From Clitoria ternatea (lineage: Eukaryota > Streptophyta > Magnoliopsida > Fabales > Fabaceae): DNA of 64,000 bases. This document shows, piece by piece, positions 48,861-60,376 of this stretch. The stretch is taken from contig CM075675.1 of NCBI GenBank assembly GCA_037962975.1, forward strand, positions 106,914,718 through 106,978,717. Direction: 5' to 3'. Below the pieces are notes generated by a model. The model made no database searches. It saw only the letters and a program-made list of their open reading frames with translations, and was not told the origin of the DNA. A program made the position numbers and the translations under genes. Within the stretch, counting starts at the first letter, position 1; each line of letters starts with the position of its first letter.

Positions 48861-51800
48861 ATGGAAGGCGAAGCACAAGACTTCGTGGAGAATCAAGCTG
48901 AAGGCAGAACCAATCCTAACGCCTTCAGAAAACTCAACTTTGATTCTCATGGGGGCAGCTCAAAGAAGATAGTAACAGTGTCTGATCCTGATCCTCGTGA
49001 TGAGTTGATCAAACAACTTCAGAGGGAACTCGCTGAATTGCGAAGAGAAAAAAGGCAAAGCGAGGATAAAGAGTCATCTCGCACGCGAAACACTCCCCAC
49101 ACAACTGATGGTGAAAAGTCCACCACTCTTCAGTACTCAAAGATCCCAACGTTTGAGGAGGGAGAACAAACTCGCGATTCTGAGGATGCAGCTTCCCGAA
49201 GGAAGAGAGATTCAACAACAGCACCCCCATTGTCTTACACTCTGAAGGTTCCTTTCTCAAGGAGACTTATGGGCATCAGCATCCCCAAGCACCTTCAAAC
49301 CACTCAACCACTTTCCATCGGAAAGTATAATGATGAAACTGATCCAACTAAGCACCTTGATGCTTATGTGTTTGAAGCCATGTACTTGGGGGCTGATGAA
49401 GACGTGATGTGCCGAATGTTCCCTCGAACATTGTCTGAGGAAGCCCTCGGGTGGTTTAAAGGCCTGCCTTCTGGATCCATAGATTCTTGGACGGAAATGG
49501 CAGCTGCCTTTGAAACCCACTTTGTCATCTCCAGAGACGTACCCAAGACGTCTCATACCTTGGCTCAGATTAAGCAAAGTGAAACTGAGGGCTTAAAAGA
49601 TTTTTTGAAGAGGTTTTATAAGGAAGCAGCCCTGGTTCCTAACCTCACAGAATCTATCAAGCTGCATATCGTAATTGAGGCATTGCAGCCAGGATCAGCT
49701 TTCGCTCTTTCATTAGCAAAGAGCCCCCCAGCAACTTTTGAGGAGTTCAGGAAAAAAGCCTCAAAGTATGTGAGCATAGAGATGCACTTGGAGGCAATGG
49801 CTGCAAAGAAAAAGCCACCAACACCATCTCCCCAAACCCAGAAGGGTAAGGAAAAGACGAGGTCAGAACGCATGGAGAGGCCATTCACCAATCCTAAGGT
49901 GGATAACCACCCTCCTCGACCTCGAGAAAGGCATGTCAATTCCTTCAGCCATTATGCACAGTTATCTGCCAGACCATCTCAGATTTTGAGAGAGGTCGGA
50001 TGGCCAGTTTTCAGCACATATGGCATCAGGAGACCAGCCCCTATGAAAAGACCAGGAAATTCACGAAAGTACTGTGATTTTCATGAACAAAATGGTCATT
50101 CCACTGATGAATGCCAAGCTCTAAAGAACGCGGTTGAGACGCTAATTAGAGAAGGCAAATTAAAACAATACCTGTTCAAAGAAAAATCCTTTGACAGGGC
50201 AGAACGGAATGAGAAAAGAGAAAGAGATCCCGACGATGGGGATGACAACAACCCCAGTCCGGTTCGAAAGTTCTCTGCTGCAGAGAAGCAAAAAGGTGTA
50301 ATAACCGATAATGCAGCACAGAAAGACAGCATGCCCCAGCAACAACGTCAGGGCCGACGTGAAGTCATTGACATGATTGCTGGAGGGTTCGCTGGAGGAG
50401 GAGCTTCAATTACAGCCCGTAAGAATCATCACAGAATGATTCTATCTGTGCAAGGGAAAGTCAAAGACAATCGCCCTTACAGAGGAGGAATTGAGGCTCC
50501 CATAATCTCTTTCTCTGACGAGGATTTTGGCCCAACCGTTCCTGGTGGTGACGATGCTGTAGTCATCACTGCTGTGATCGCCAACAAGGACGTCCGAAGA
50601 ATCCTTGTTGACCAGGGAAGTTCCTGCGATGTTATTTTCTATAATTGCTTTGAAAGAATGGGTTTTAAAGACTCAGATTTACAGCCTTACACGCAGGAAC
50701 TAACAGCTTTTAATGGCGCAAAGCAACTAACTAAAGGGTATCTTGACACCCTTATCTCGTTTGAAGGCGAACCAGGAGCCAGGACGGTTAGGTCTCGGGT
50801 GCTAGTGATTGATGTCAAATCACCATTTAATGGCATCATAGGCCGTCCTACTCTGAATGCAATGGAGGCAGTTGTATCAACCCCACATCTCCTTATCAAG
50901 TTCATTGACAAGGATAATGCTGTGTCATCTATCCGTGGTGATCAAGAGATGGCTAGGTACTGCTACAACCTTAGTCTCAACATGACAAAGCTGGACGCCT
51001 CCAATAAAAAGAGGAAACTTAATGATGCTGGAACATCGGCTGAATCCGTAAGTCTTGTCGACCTGGACCCTAGAGCGGATTTGAACATTGATCCGTTCAA
51101 CCCATCAAAGCCCACACCGGATGGAAATTCCAGGGACATTGTCTTGGGAGATTCTCCAGAAAAGATCACCCATATCAATGACAAGCTAGATACTGAAATA
51201 GAGCAGCGACTGCTGGCTCTCTTACAAGAGTTTAAAGACCTCTTTGCATGGACTGCAGCCGATATGCCAGGCATAGACCCTGAATTCTGCTGTCATAAAC
51301 TTTCTGTCTATCCAGAGACGAAACCTGTGACCCAAAAGAAAAGACGATTGGGCCCAGAGAAACAGAAAGCAGCTTGTCAGCAAACTGAGGAATTGCTGAA
51401 GGCCGGATTTATCAAGGAAATCCGATATTCCTCTTGGCTTTCGAATGTGGTGATGGTCCCTAAATCCAATGGTAAATGGAGAATGTGCATTGACTACGTG
51501 GACCTCAACCGCTGCTGTCCAAAAGATCCTTATCCTCTTCCTAATATAGATCGGATGGTAGATGATTCCTCTGGTTACCAATACCTGAGCTTCATGGACG
51601 CTTATTCTGGTTACAACCAAATTCCGATGTGCGAAGAGGATCAAGAGAAGACAGCTTTCATAAATGATCGTGGTGTCTTTTGCTATACAGTCATGCCCTT
51701 TGGCCTGAAAAACGCTGGGGCGACATATCAGCGCATGATCAACAAGGTTTTCGAAGGTATGCACACCAAACTTGTTGAAGTATACATTGACGACATAATA

Positions 51801-54332
51801 GCAAAGACACCGGTTGGTGGCGATCATATTGAAGACCTGCGCCAAGTATTCACCCGTTTGAGACAATTTAACATGAGGCTGAACCCAATGAAGTGCACAT
51901 TTGCTGTCCCTGCTGGGAAATTTTTGGGTTTCATGTTAACTCAACGTGGTATAGAAGCCAATCCAGGGAAGTGCCAAACGATTCTAGACATGCAAAGTCC
52001 TAAGAATCTCAAAGAAGTCCAATCCCTGAATGGCAAGGTAGCAGCTTTGGCACGATTCATGCCGAAGATGGCTCACAGGTCGCTCCCCCTGTACAAAATA
52101 CTGAAAAAGTCCAAGAAATTCGAGTGGGGACAGGAACAAGAAAAAGCTTTCCAAGAGCTTAAGGAGGTGTTGTCCAAACCTCCCATTCTCACAAAGCCTG
52201 ACCCCGAAGACACACTCATTCTGTACTTGGCTATTTCAGATGAAGCTTTGGGCGTTGCCTTGATAAAAGAAACTCCTGATGGACAAAGACCGGTCTATTT
52301 CACTAGCAAGACCTTGCAAGCTGCTGAGATCCGGTATCAAAAAATTGAAAAGGCCGCCCTCGCTGTTGTTTGGGCCTCACGACGGTTGCGTCCGTACTTT
52401 CACGCCCATCCAATCATAGTGAGAACGGATTTGCCACTCCGTTCTGTCTTAATCAAGCCCGATCTTGCTGGGAGGATGATCAAATGGTCTATTGAACTCT
52501 CTGAGTTTGATATATCCTACGAACCCCGCAGCGCTATTAAAGCTCAAGTCCTGGCTGACTTTATTGTGGAAATGACAGGGACTGATCCGGATTACCCTCG
52601 AGTCCATTGGACCATTTACGTTGATGGTTCATCAAACCAAAGAGGCTCTGGAGCAGGTGTAGTTCTCGAAAGTGATGACGGAGTACACCTGGAGATCTCC
52701 CTTCGTTTCAATTTCAAAACATCCAACAACCAGGCTGAGTACGAAGCTTGCTTGGCCGGGCTAAGAGCTGCAATTGATATCGGAGCTTCTGAGGCGACAC
52801 TCTGTAGCGATTCACAGCTGGTGATTTCGCAGATCTTAGGAGATTATCAAGCTCGCGAACCTCAACTCCAATTATACTTGAACTGTGTCAAGGAGTTGAC
52901 TGAGAAATTCTCAAAGGTGGAGTTCAAGCATGTTCCACGTGAAGAGAATACGAGAGCGGATATACTCTCCAGGTTAGCAAGCACTAAACGACCGGGTAGC
53001 ACCACTACTCTGGTTCAAAGCACGCTAACGTCGCCCAGCATCCCTCTTTTCCCTTCTCTAAACGCCATAATGACTGACTCCCTTTACGGAGATACATGGA
53101 TGGCTCCTTACATCCGTTATTTGGCTGATGGACAGCTACCCACAGATGAGAAGGAAAAGACGAGGTTAAGGAGAGAATTACCGTATTTCACTATGATTGA
53201 TGGTAATCTCTACAGAAGGGCACTCTCTGTGCCCTATTTAATTTGTCTCAAAGAGGATGAGGTGCAAGGTGTAATGGATGAAGTGCATGGAGGACAAAGT
53301 GGACACCATGCCGGAGGAAGAAGCTTAATGCGAAAAATCCTCAGAGCTGGATACTGGTGGCCCACAATGAAGCAAGACTCCATTGACTTCGTCAAAAAAT
53401 GCGACGCTTGCCAAAAATTCTCTAACCTACACCACACACCGGCAGAAGAACTCTTCACATCCGCTGTTCCATGGCCCTTCTATCAATGGGGATTGGATAT
53501 TCTGGGCCCCTTTCCAACTGCTCCTGGGGGCATCAAATATCTCATTGTAGGGGTCGATTATTTCACTAAGTGGATAGAAGCAGAGCCGGTGGTGCATATT
53601 ACTTCAGCCCGAACTCGCCGTTTCATGTATGAAAACATCATAACACGGTTCGGGGTCCCAGCACGGATTGTCATAGACAATGGCACCCAGTTCACGGATA
53701 GAAAATTCACAGATTTGCTTGAAGGGTTAGGAATAACCTAAATATTCTCATCCGTCGAACATCCCCAAACTAATGGTCAAGCTGAAGTGGCCAACAGGGA
53801 GGTGCTTAAGGGACTAAAGAAGCGCCTTGGTGAAGCCAAGGGCGGATGGACAGACCAGCTGTGTCATGTCCTATGGGCATATCGGACAACGCCTCATTCA
53901 TCCACCAACGAATCCCCATATCGCCTAACATACGGGGTCGAGGCAATGATACCTGTGGAACTGCAAATTGCTTCCACAAGAGTTAAGTACTTCTCTGAAG
54001 AAACCAACAATGCTAACTTGGCATCTGAAATGGATGTTATACAAGAACTCAGAGAAGACGCTTTCATCAGAGATCAAGCCATCAAAGCCAAAGTTGCTCT
54101 CCGGTACAACAAACGAGTCCAATCAAGGACTTTCAACGTTGGAGATTTGGTTTTGAGGAAAGCAAGTATAGGGAACAAATTCGCCCATCAAGGCAAATTA
54201 GCCCCAAACTGGGAAGGCCCATACAGGGTATCCGAGGTCACTGGCAAAGGCTCTTATCGCCTTAAAAACCTTGATGGCACTCCAATCCGAAACAAATGGA
54301 ACACCCAAAACTTGCGCATCTACTATAGCTAG
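48861..54332 (+). pseudogene. gag-pol of the Tat-type element, one in-frame stop in integrase
   Basis: A single frame from ATG 48861 to TAG 54330-54332 (1,824 codons) with one stop, TAA at 53739-53741. Gag: PTKHLDAYVFEAMYLGADED through FKGLPSGSIDSWTEMAAAF (about residues 165-290), then a CDFHEQNGHSTDEC zinc-binding motif (about 400). Protease VDQGSSCDVIF (about 583). Reverse transcriptase with CIDYVDLNRCC and YIDDI (about 975). First RNase H (YLAISDEALG). Second RNase H with YVDGSS (about 1253), NNQAEYEA and SDSQLV, ending ENTRADILSRLAS: this dual arrangement marks the Tat lineage. Integrase with HHAGGRS...CDACQKF (about 1512), GLDILGPF and IDNGTQFTD. The stop falls between the second Asp and the Glu of the catalytic triad; downstream sequence stays open to 54329. 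Confidence 0.93.
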
Positions 54333-54504
54333 CTGTTTCTACACTCTCCTATCCTTATCTTGGATTGAATACTGGAGAATTTATTTTCACAGCTACGCTC
54401 TCCTTGTAATTCTTATTTTTGATTTAATAAGAATCTCTCATAACAATTTAACTCTTTCGAGTTTTTCTTATGCTGTGATTTTCAGTTTATCCGGTGTACA
54501 AAAG

Positions 54505-54647
54505 CATATTCAGGACGGATGATCTCAGCTACTTATTCTGTAGTTGACGATGTAACTCTTCGAATATGCGCAACGCATAAGAACATACTCAGGACGGATG
54601 ATCTCAATTACCCATTCTGTAATTGACGATGTAACTCCTCGAGTGTG
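54505..54647 (+). repeat. Type 1 stem-loop repeats, first block (2 copies)
   Basis: Two copies, period about 79 bp, of a unit with core CAGGACGGATGATCTCA...GATGTAACTC. Each has an inner and an outer stem: copy 1 AGCTAC/GTAGTT (54537/54550) inside CATATTC/GAATATG (54505/54562); copy 2 CAATTAC/GTAATTG (54605/54619) inside CATACTC/GAGTGTG (54584/54641). Stem bases differ between copies but remain pairable. The same family forms the larger block at 59169-59905. Confidence 0.85.
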
Positions 54648-54660
54648 TAAATATTGAAGG

Positions 54661-55230
54661 CCCAGATTGTAGGATTAAACCGAACTCTGGGTACGGTTAG
54701 TAAGTTTGGCTGAACACCGGTGAAGGCTCAGATTGTAGGATTAAACCGAACTCTGAGTACGACTAGTAGGATAAACCGAACGTCGGTGAAGACCTGAGTT
54801 GTAGGATTAAACCGAACCTCAGGGCATGGGTTGTAGGGCTGGTCCTTCTTCAAGGCCACAAACCGAACCCCATTCGAAGACTACATGGGTTGTAGGGCTG
54901 GTCCTTATTCAAGGCCACAAACCGAACCCCATGCGAAGGCTTGGGCGCAGTAAGCTGGTTTTTCTTCAAGACCACGCTGAACCCCAAGTGACGGGCGCAG
55001 TAGGTTCAGGAATAGCCCTGATCTGAACCCCGTATCGAAGGCTCGGATTGTAGGATTAAACCGAACTCTGAGTACGACTAGTAGGATTAACCGAACGTCG
55101 GTGAAGAATCGTCATTGGGTAAAACCAAGGACCAATTGAAGAACGGCTAGTAGGATTCAACCGAACACCAAATATGACATGGACAGTAGGATCAAACCGA
55201 GCTCCAAACACAACAAGTAAGTTATACTGA
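54661..55230 (+). repeat. Type 2 stem-loop repeats (TAGGATTAAACCGAAC family)
   Basis: At least seven copies with a conserved loop TTGTAGGATTAAACCGAAC or a longer variant, closed by 5-6 bp stems that change together: CCCAGA/TCTGGG (54661/54686), CTCAGA/TCTGAG (54727/54752), CCTGAG/CTCAGG (54793/54818), ATGGG/CCCAT (54826/54869), CATGGG/CCCATG (54884/54928), CTTGGG/CCCAAG (54940/54983), CTCGGA/TCTGAG (55042/55067). Further decayed copies continue to about 55230. They lie between pol and the 3' end of antisense gene A. Confidence 0.85.
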
Positions 55231-55879
55231 ACTCCAAATTAATACTCTCGTGAAGTTCTTTATTTGGGAGTTTTATAGCTTATAATTCTGAGTCATCAAT
55301 TCTTCAATTGAGATCTGACTCATAAACTCCGACACAAACAATTCACTCGGGTACGCCACAATCTAAGGCATTTTCACCCGAAATTCCTCAGTCGGAAATA
55401 TTTGAAGAGGAATTTCTATTTTAAAACCTCACTCTTAAAAGCTCTCATGAGAAAATCTCACTCAGAGTTTATTCAAAGTGATAATCACCCAATGATACTG
55501 GGGGACAACATAAACGGTTTAACGAATATCTTGAGGAATGAACTCTCGTCTAAACGATCTCACAATCATTCCCCTTAAACCGTTCTTGTAACAATGATGT
55601 GTTCCCTCATCAGCGGTGACCTTATTATGAAATTCATCTTGCATGTATAAGTCCGGTATGGAGATTTTGTTTTACAATCCGATCTTCATTACCTAAATCC
55701 GGAATGATACAATACACATGCAATCCCTCTATTAAAGTTGTTTTTCACTAAACAAGAATGGAGGTAAAAAACCCTTTTATTGATTAAATGAGAATTACAA
55801 TTCGTATAATAATCCGGAGCTGATCCCGGAACACAGCGAATTTGAATCAATAAAATGAAAAAGGAAACAGGGAAGGGCG
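55231..55879. other. Spacer downstream of antisense gene A
   Basis: Non-coding. Probably holds the 3' UTR of antisense gene A (read leftward). AATCCGGAGCTGATCCCGG near 55810 is matched by AATCCGGAGTTGATCCCGG near 60330, just past the stop of antisense gene B, supporting the module duplication. Confidence 0.6.
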
Positions 55880-58445
55880 CTACTTTCTCTGGCTTGAATC
55901 TCCTTCTTTCCCTTTGCCTTTGCCTCCGGCCTTGCCTTCTTCAGTGCGAGAGCTCGTTCCTGTGCTTATGGGCTTCAGGAATGAAGGTCCCATCGATTGG
56001 CCTGCAGGTAAAGGAGCGAACTTATAAGGAGTGCTAGGCGGACTTTCATGACGCTTATCAACTATGGCCACCAGTTTCCCTTGATGAAACTCATAGAACG
56101 GGTCAATACCATTCAGATTAAGTTTCACCTTGGGATTCCGGTATTGAATTTGACGAACAGCCAACCCAAAGGATTCCTTGACTGCCTGATCGCACATATC
56201 CACAGCCTCGTCAAATTCCGCTTTTGTGTCCGCCAACTTTGAAAGCAGCTCCTTCTCCTTACGCGACCAATCTTCGGTTCCTCGAGCATAAACAACTTTG
56301 ACTTCCTTAAGCTCCTCTTCCAGCTTTGAAGAGCGTTCCTTCTCCGCACAAAAACCGGAGTGGAGGTCGGAATTGATTTTCTTTTGATCAGCTACTTGGG
56401 CCTCCAACTCCTTGGCAAGATGTTTTAGCCTGACAATTTCTTCATCCTTCTTATATCCTTCCTCTTTGGAAGCTTCTAATTTACTTTCTAAACGAAGGAT
56501 GGTTGCCTTGTCCTTAGCAGCAGCAACGCTAAGGTCATTAACCTTGCCAACCAACGAGCTCAGCCTCTCATTCTCTTCTGGAAGCTTGCGAACCGATCTT
56601 AGGAGCCCGGATAATTCTGCCAGGTGCTTCTGTCCGGCATCGCAAGCTTTGACTACTTCATCGCTCATCAATGAGGGCTTCAGCTTGTACGGAGTCTCAG
56701 GAACAACCTCAGGAACAGAACCCTCGTATACCAGATATTGTGCAAGACCGGAGCTACTTTGAAGGGGGCGAGTAACTTTTGGTGCAAAGTAAGTCGTTAT
56801 TGGCTTTGCACCATAGGTGATCCCGTCGCCAGGAGCATCCGGAGTGGACCCTGCATCCAGAGCGGATCTTTCCACTTTCTTTCCCTTTGAAGGCTCCGGA
56901 TCAGCACTCTCACTTGAAATTTTTTGTTTTTTCGGAGAAGGTTGACGATCCAAGGTCCTTGAGGAACCGCGTTTTATAGTTTTCTTCTTTTCTCCGACCT
57001 TCTCAGCCGCAACCTTCTCAGATCCGCCCTCCAGTAAGGGAATATCGTCACCTGCAGATGAGGTTAAAATGATGGTCTCCGCTGTGGCTTTCTTCGAATT
57101 CCGTTTCGCCTGAATGTCATTTTCAGCTGCCACGGAATTCGCTCCAGCTTTGAGCCCCTTCAGTTTTTCCATCTCTGGAGACGCAGCTTCAATTTCAACT
57201 GCAAAACCAAGCAACACGATTAGAAATCAAATACTTCAAGGCATGATGCGATAAAATATGAATATTAGCAGGAAAATTACGCAGATATTCCTCGCGGGTA
57301 GACCACGATCCTAACAAACGCCTGCAAGAGAAAAATTGATGCGAGGCGGTGTAAGATTGAAGGGTGAAAAGAACGGAAACTGAAGACGGGCTTAGTTCAT
57401 CCTCCTCAGTGTAGTACGCCTGGGAGGTCAGCAAAAAGTGTTCATGCGTCCAAGCCACTGGGAACTTCGGAAGCCCATCTTCAGTTAACCAAAAAACTGA
57501 CTCGTCAGGGTGAACGCTAATCTTCGTGAAATAGGACTTGAATGAATGTCCATCAACTTTGGCGGAGTCAGTGTACGCCTCAAAGTTGATAACCTTTGAA
57601 AGAGTCCTGAGGGATATCAAACTCACTCCCCCTTTCTCTTTATTTGCACGACGGACCACTTGGGCAAAATAAAAGAGCATGGCCACCGTCGGCTTGAAGT
57701 TGAAGTGCTCCCCAAGCACTTCAAGAGAGCGGACTAATCCCCATCCGTTGGGGTGAAGCTGTGAAGGAGCGCAGTCCAGGAATCTCAGAACCCCCATCTG
57801 AAACTTCGAAAGGGGAAACCGCACACCAAGGTTCAAAAATAAAAAGTCATACATATACAAGGACCTTTCGTCCGGGATATGACAAATTCGATCGGATGGC
57901 AACGGGGCTATCACCACGAAGCAATTCTTGTATTTGTCCTTCTTGAAGACCGTGAAACGCGTCTCCAGCTCCGCTCCTCCCTCTCGAGCATGAACTGATG
58001 CTATTTCACGAAACTCCTCAGCCACCCAGCTGAATGGGCGTTTCTGTTGGAATTTCACCCAGTCTATCCGGTGTGCAACCACATTGCATAGGCCGGATTG
58101 GGTCTTCAAGATATACTTCTCAGAAGGAGATTCCCCTTCAGACGATTTCCTCCCAGTAGCTTTCTTTGTCACCATTGTGAAAGCTTTGATGCTGCGATAA
58201 AATTTCACATCATCAGAGAGATACAAATCCCCACTCTCAACACTCTCACTGGAGGAGGAAGACTCTGAAGAGGGTATAATCACCCTTCGCCTCTGATATT
58301 GCGACTCCTCCCTCTCTGTGTATTGCGGCCTCGACTGGAAGATCACTGGGATCCTCCCATCACGAACACTAGGGTTTTGAGCCAAAGCCCTTCCTCCTCT
58401 TCCTCTAGGGCCAACGCCACTGAAGCTAACACCCTTCCTAGGCAT
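55880..58445 (-). CDS. Antisense gene A of the Tat-type element (Transposase_28-like domain plus coiled coil)
   Basis: Two exons on the minus strand, 58445-57281 and 57198-55880, joined across an 82 bp GT-AG intron in phase (EEYL|LEIEAASPEMEK): 827 residues. The start is ATG 58445 (MPRKGVSFSGVGPRGRGG). Exon 1 carries the 'putative gypsy type transposon' (Transposase_28, PF04195) region: SLYMYDFLFLNLGVRFPLS, QMGVLRFLDCAPSQLHPNGW, EVLGEHFNFKPTVAMLFYFA. Exon 2 has a basic patch KKKTIKRG...SPKKQKIS (likely nuclear signal), a long coiled coil (about 200 residues of E/K/L heptads) and a conserved tail SFGLAVRQIQYRNPKVKLNL...DPFYEFHQGKLVAIVDKRHE. Function unknown; antisense extra genes of this kind are known in Tat-lineage elements. 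Fully open, unlike gag-pol. Its paralogue B lies 4 kb to the right in the same orientation. Confidence 0.88.
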
Positions 58446-59168
58446 TCTCAAATATTGAAAAGAGAAACTGAGAACGAAGGGAAAGTGGTTACCTTAGATA
58501 GTGAATTGAAATTCACAGAGGTGGATACGAAGAACTTCTTGGAACTTTCGCAGAGATTCGTCAAGGAAACAAGAAGAAATGGTAACTGAGAATTGCCAAA
58601 TATGCCTATATCAGGGCACCAAAATTTTTCAAATACCCATTAAACATAACCTGTCGTTTACCCCCAAACGACTTCCCGTTTAGTGGACCAAAATTGTCGT
58701 TTAGTACATCAAGGCGCGAAGATGCCATCATTTCGTCACAAAGCCATCGAAATGGGCCTATTAAAACCAAATACTAGGCCCAACAAGACTATACGTGACA
58801 GTTACTAAGGCATGCGCACTTAATGCGATAATGGCGCGCCCACGTGAATTAAGGCATTAAATGTCCAATCATTAGGAACGTGGCCACCATTACCCGAATA
58901 CCAAGGGTTGCGAAATTCGATAAACTTCTGATATTTCCATTGTCGAATCCGCCCTTAAAATTTCGTCACTACGGAACATGGTTCCAAGAGCGGATATTTA
59001 CACTTCGGTGCAAATCCGAAATCCAGACGTACTATGATCAATATAGCTCATATGAGCAAGTCAACTGCTTCCTCACATCAGCTAGGGGGCTAGTAGAGGT
59101 AAGACTCGGATTTCGGATGGAGCGAAAATTGCCAATTGAATCCGCACTCCCTTGATTGGAAAAATTCA
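58446..59168 (-). promoter_or_regulatory. Putative promoter region of antisense gene A with G-box
   Basis: GCCCACGTGAATTAAGGCAT at 58838 (CACGTG at 58841-58846), followed by TTAAATGTCCAATCATT, closely matches the sequence upstream of gene B at 63332 (CACGTG at 63335-63340). Conservation between otherwise diverged spacers suggests a regulatory role. A purine-rich AGCTAGGGGGCTAG at 59080-59093 resembles the polypurine tract at the element's real 3' end. A short open frame on + (58880-59155) has no family match. Confidence 0.5.
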
Positions 59169-59905
59169 CCAGGACGGATGATCTCAATCACTTATTCAGT
59201 GATTCGATGATGTAACTCCTGGTACGAAGAACTCCAATAATCATTCCAGGACGGATGATCTCAATCACTTATTCAGTGATTCGGTGATGTAACTCCTGGT
59301 ATGAAGAACTCCAATAATCATTCCAGGACGGATGATCTCAATCACCTATTCAGTGATTCGACGATGTAACTCCTGGTATGAACAATTCTCATCATCATTC
59401 TGAAAGTATTCACTCAATCCGTATTCCTACGATTGAAAAATGTCTCCAGGATGGATTATCTAAATCACTTAATCTGTGATCTGACGATGTAACTCTTGAC
59501 GATGTGTACTTTTCCAGAACGGATAACCTCAGTCACCCATTATGTGATATGATGATGTAACTCCTAACGCGGTGTACCTGCCCAGGACGGATGATCTCAA
59601 TCACCCATGCTGTGATCTGACGATGTAACTCCTGGCGCCATACACACCCAAAGGACGGATGATCTCAATCACCTAATATGCGACCTGATGATGTAGTTCC
59701 TGGTATCGTACACATCCCCAAGACGGATGATCTCAATCACTTATGAAGTGATTTAATGATAAAACACCTGGCATGATCAATACTCATAATCATCTTTATG
59801 ATGGAAAATTCCGAAAGTCAGTCCGCACTTTCGCTTTCTAGTGGTATTCTCCCAGGACGGATACTCTTTATCACCTATTCTGTGATACAACGACGTAACT
59901 CCTGG
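59169..59905 (+). repeat. Type 1 stem-loop repeats, second block (about 9-10 copies)
   Basis: The first three copies start at 59169, 59246 and 59323 (period 77 bp); later ones start near 59446, 59513, 59581, 59652, 59720 and 59851 and are more diverged. Typical copy: outer stem CCAGGA/TCCTGG (59169/59217), inner stem AATCAC/GTGATT (59186/59199), core GGACGGATGATCTCA. The last copy has TATCAC/GTGATA, again complementary. Confidence 0.88.
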
Positions 59906-60376
59906 TGTAGAAAAAACTCCCATCATCATCCTTATGATAAAGGACTCAAACACCACTTCCTTGCAGTTCCCTAAACTTGGAACAATATTATCATCTCCTG
60001 TAAGAATATTACGGATTAGAAGCAGTCATCCGTCCTGTTACACTACTTTGCTAAACAGCGGATCGACCCATCTTTCCCCAAAAGAATTAAGGATCATGCC
60101 CTAGAGACAGGCACCTTCTTCTTAATACACACTTGGGGACATGAATATATTTATCCTTTCTAAATTTTATTTGTTGTTTAATCTTCCGAGGCTATTATTT
60201 CAATCCGGCCTTAAGATTAATTATACAGAACGGATTAGAAACGATTTAAATATACATGAAACGACGAAGACAAATTTCTTCAATCAAAACTCATTCATTG
60301 AAATGAAATTACATACAACAGTTTAAAATCCGGAGTTGATCCCGGTACACAACTATACATGTAAATGAAAACAAAA
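59906..60376. other. Spacer downstream of antisense gene B
   Basis: Non-coding; probably the 3' UTR of antisense gene B (read leftward). No repeat of type 2 was seen here, so the two modules are not identical in content. Confidence 0.5.

Noticed and set aside
48640..48972. Open frame across the LTR end and primer-binding site
   Set aside because: Runs through the LTR, the primer site and the first codons of gag in another frame; no domain. An extra gene upstream of gag, as in classical Ogre elements, is not supported.
51222..51866. 214-codon open frame on the minus strand
   Set aside because: Lies entirely opposite the RT region of the Tat-type gag-pol, whose frame has clear motifs (CIDYVDLNRCC, YIDDI); the antisense frame has none.
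54661..59905. CRISPR-like repeat arrays
   Set aside because: Direct repeats are imperfect, spacers are themselves part of the repeats, and this is a plant nuclear sequence; they are satellite-like structured repeats.
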